This document shows, one piece after another, positions 63,882 through 64,000 of a stretch of DNA of 64,000 bases. The stretch covers positions 51,505,663-51,569,662 of the forward strand of contig NC_054706.1 of NCBI RefSeq assembly GCF_016097555.1, given 5' to 3'. Made by a program: the position numbers and the translations under genes. Each line of letters starts with the position of its first letter. Position 1 is the first letter of the stretch. Source of the DNA: Gigantopelta aegis (taxonomy: Eukaryota; Mollusca; Gastropoda; Neomphalida; Peltospiridae). The notes below the pieces were generated by a model. That model made no database searches. It worked only from the letters and a program-made list of their open reading frames with translations, and was not told where the DNA came from.

Positions 63882-64000
63882 TACAGTCAAACCTGTCTTA
63901 GCAGCCACCTGTACTCGGCGGTCAGCTGCCTTAAGTGGCCACTTTTTTCCCTCCCAAACTATTTATAATGTAAATGCTCCTGTAATAAGCTGTCACCTGT
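63882..64000. mobile_element. Tc1/mariner-type MITE, cut by the window edge
   Basis: TACAGTCAAACCTGTCTTAG followed by GCCACCTGTA and GTGGCCACTTTTTTC. Same end type as 18657-19461. Confidence 0.7.

Overview
The window looks like nuclear DNA from a mollusc, probably a gastropod. This is inferred from the tRNA-headed SINEs with a TTAAATAAAACATTTCCTTCC-like tail, the AT-rich intron-rich layout and the density of short DNA-transposon derivatives. No species can be named from the sequence alone. There is no prokaryotic gene, CRISPR array, rRNA or free-standing tRNA gene.

Two host genes can be assembled exon by exon. Both encode full-length flavin-containing monoamine oxidases (MAO family), and they lie head to head. 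The minus-strand gene runs from its ATG at 39209 down to its stop at 6636 (11 coding exons, 32.6 kb). The plus-strand gene runs from its ATG at 44135 to its stop at 57658 (11 coding exons, 13.5 kb). Each gives a 1569-nt reading frame (522 aa), and six exons have identical length in both genes (118, 115, 158, 90, 88 and 188 nt). They therefore descend from one inverted duplication. They have since diverged at the active site. The minus copy keeps the flavin-linking Cys (GGCF) with two Phe in the aromatic-cage positions. The plus copy has Gly at the Cys position (YSEGGPVC). Both end in a hydrophobic segment typical of tail-anchored outer-mitochondrial-membrane MAO.

Almost everything else is transposon-derived. 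1-6635 (downstream of the minus gene): a Mutator-like transposase remnant, SINEs, a TTAA-type MITE. 6636-39209: the minus gene, whose introns hold nested MITEs and four tandem arrays (24, 43, 98 and 87 bp units). The 87-bp array (about 51 copies, 4.4 kb) and the 98-bp array are both expansions of the end of a hAT-like MITE. Intron 1 (13.3 kb) holds a SINE > TTAA-MITE > TA-element nest, a hAT-like element, a Tc1-like element and another three-part nest. 39210-44134 (between the gene starts): a deleted hAT element with the C-terminal part of its transposase, a decayed Tc1-like element and a SINE fragment. 44135-57658: the plus gene, with SINEs in several introns, a compound CT-rich array, a 50-bp array and a decayed duplicate of its exon 2. 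57659-64000: AT-rich repeats, SINEs and foldback sequence with no recognisable gene.

The strongest leads are the active-site divergence of the MAO pair, the repeated birth of minisatellites from MITE ends inside introns, and tandem repeats that carry or crowd splice-site-like sequence. I found no clear multi-gene new system.
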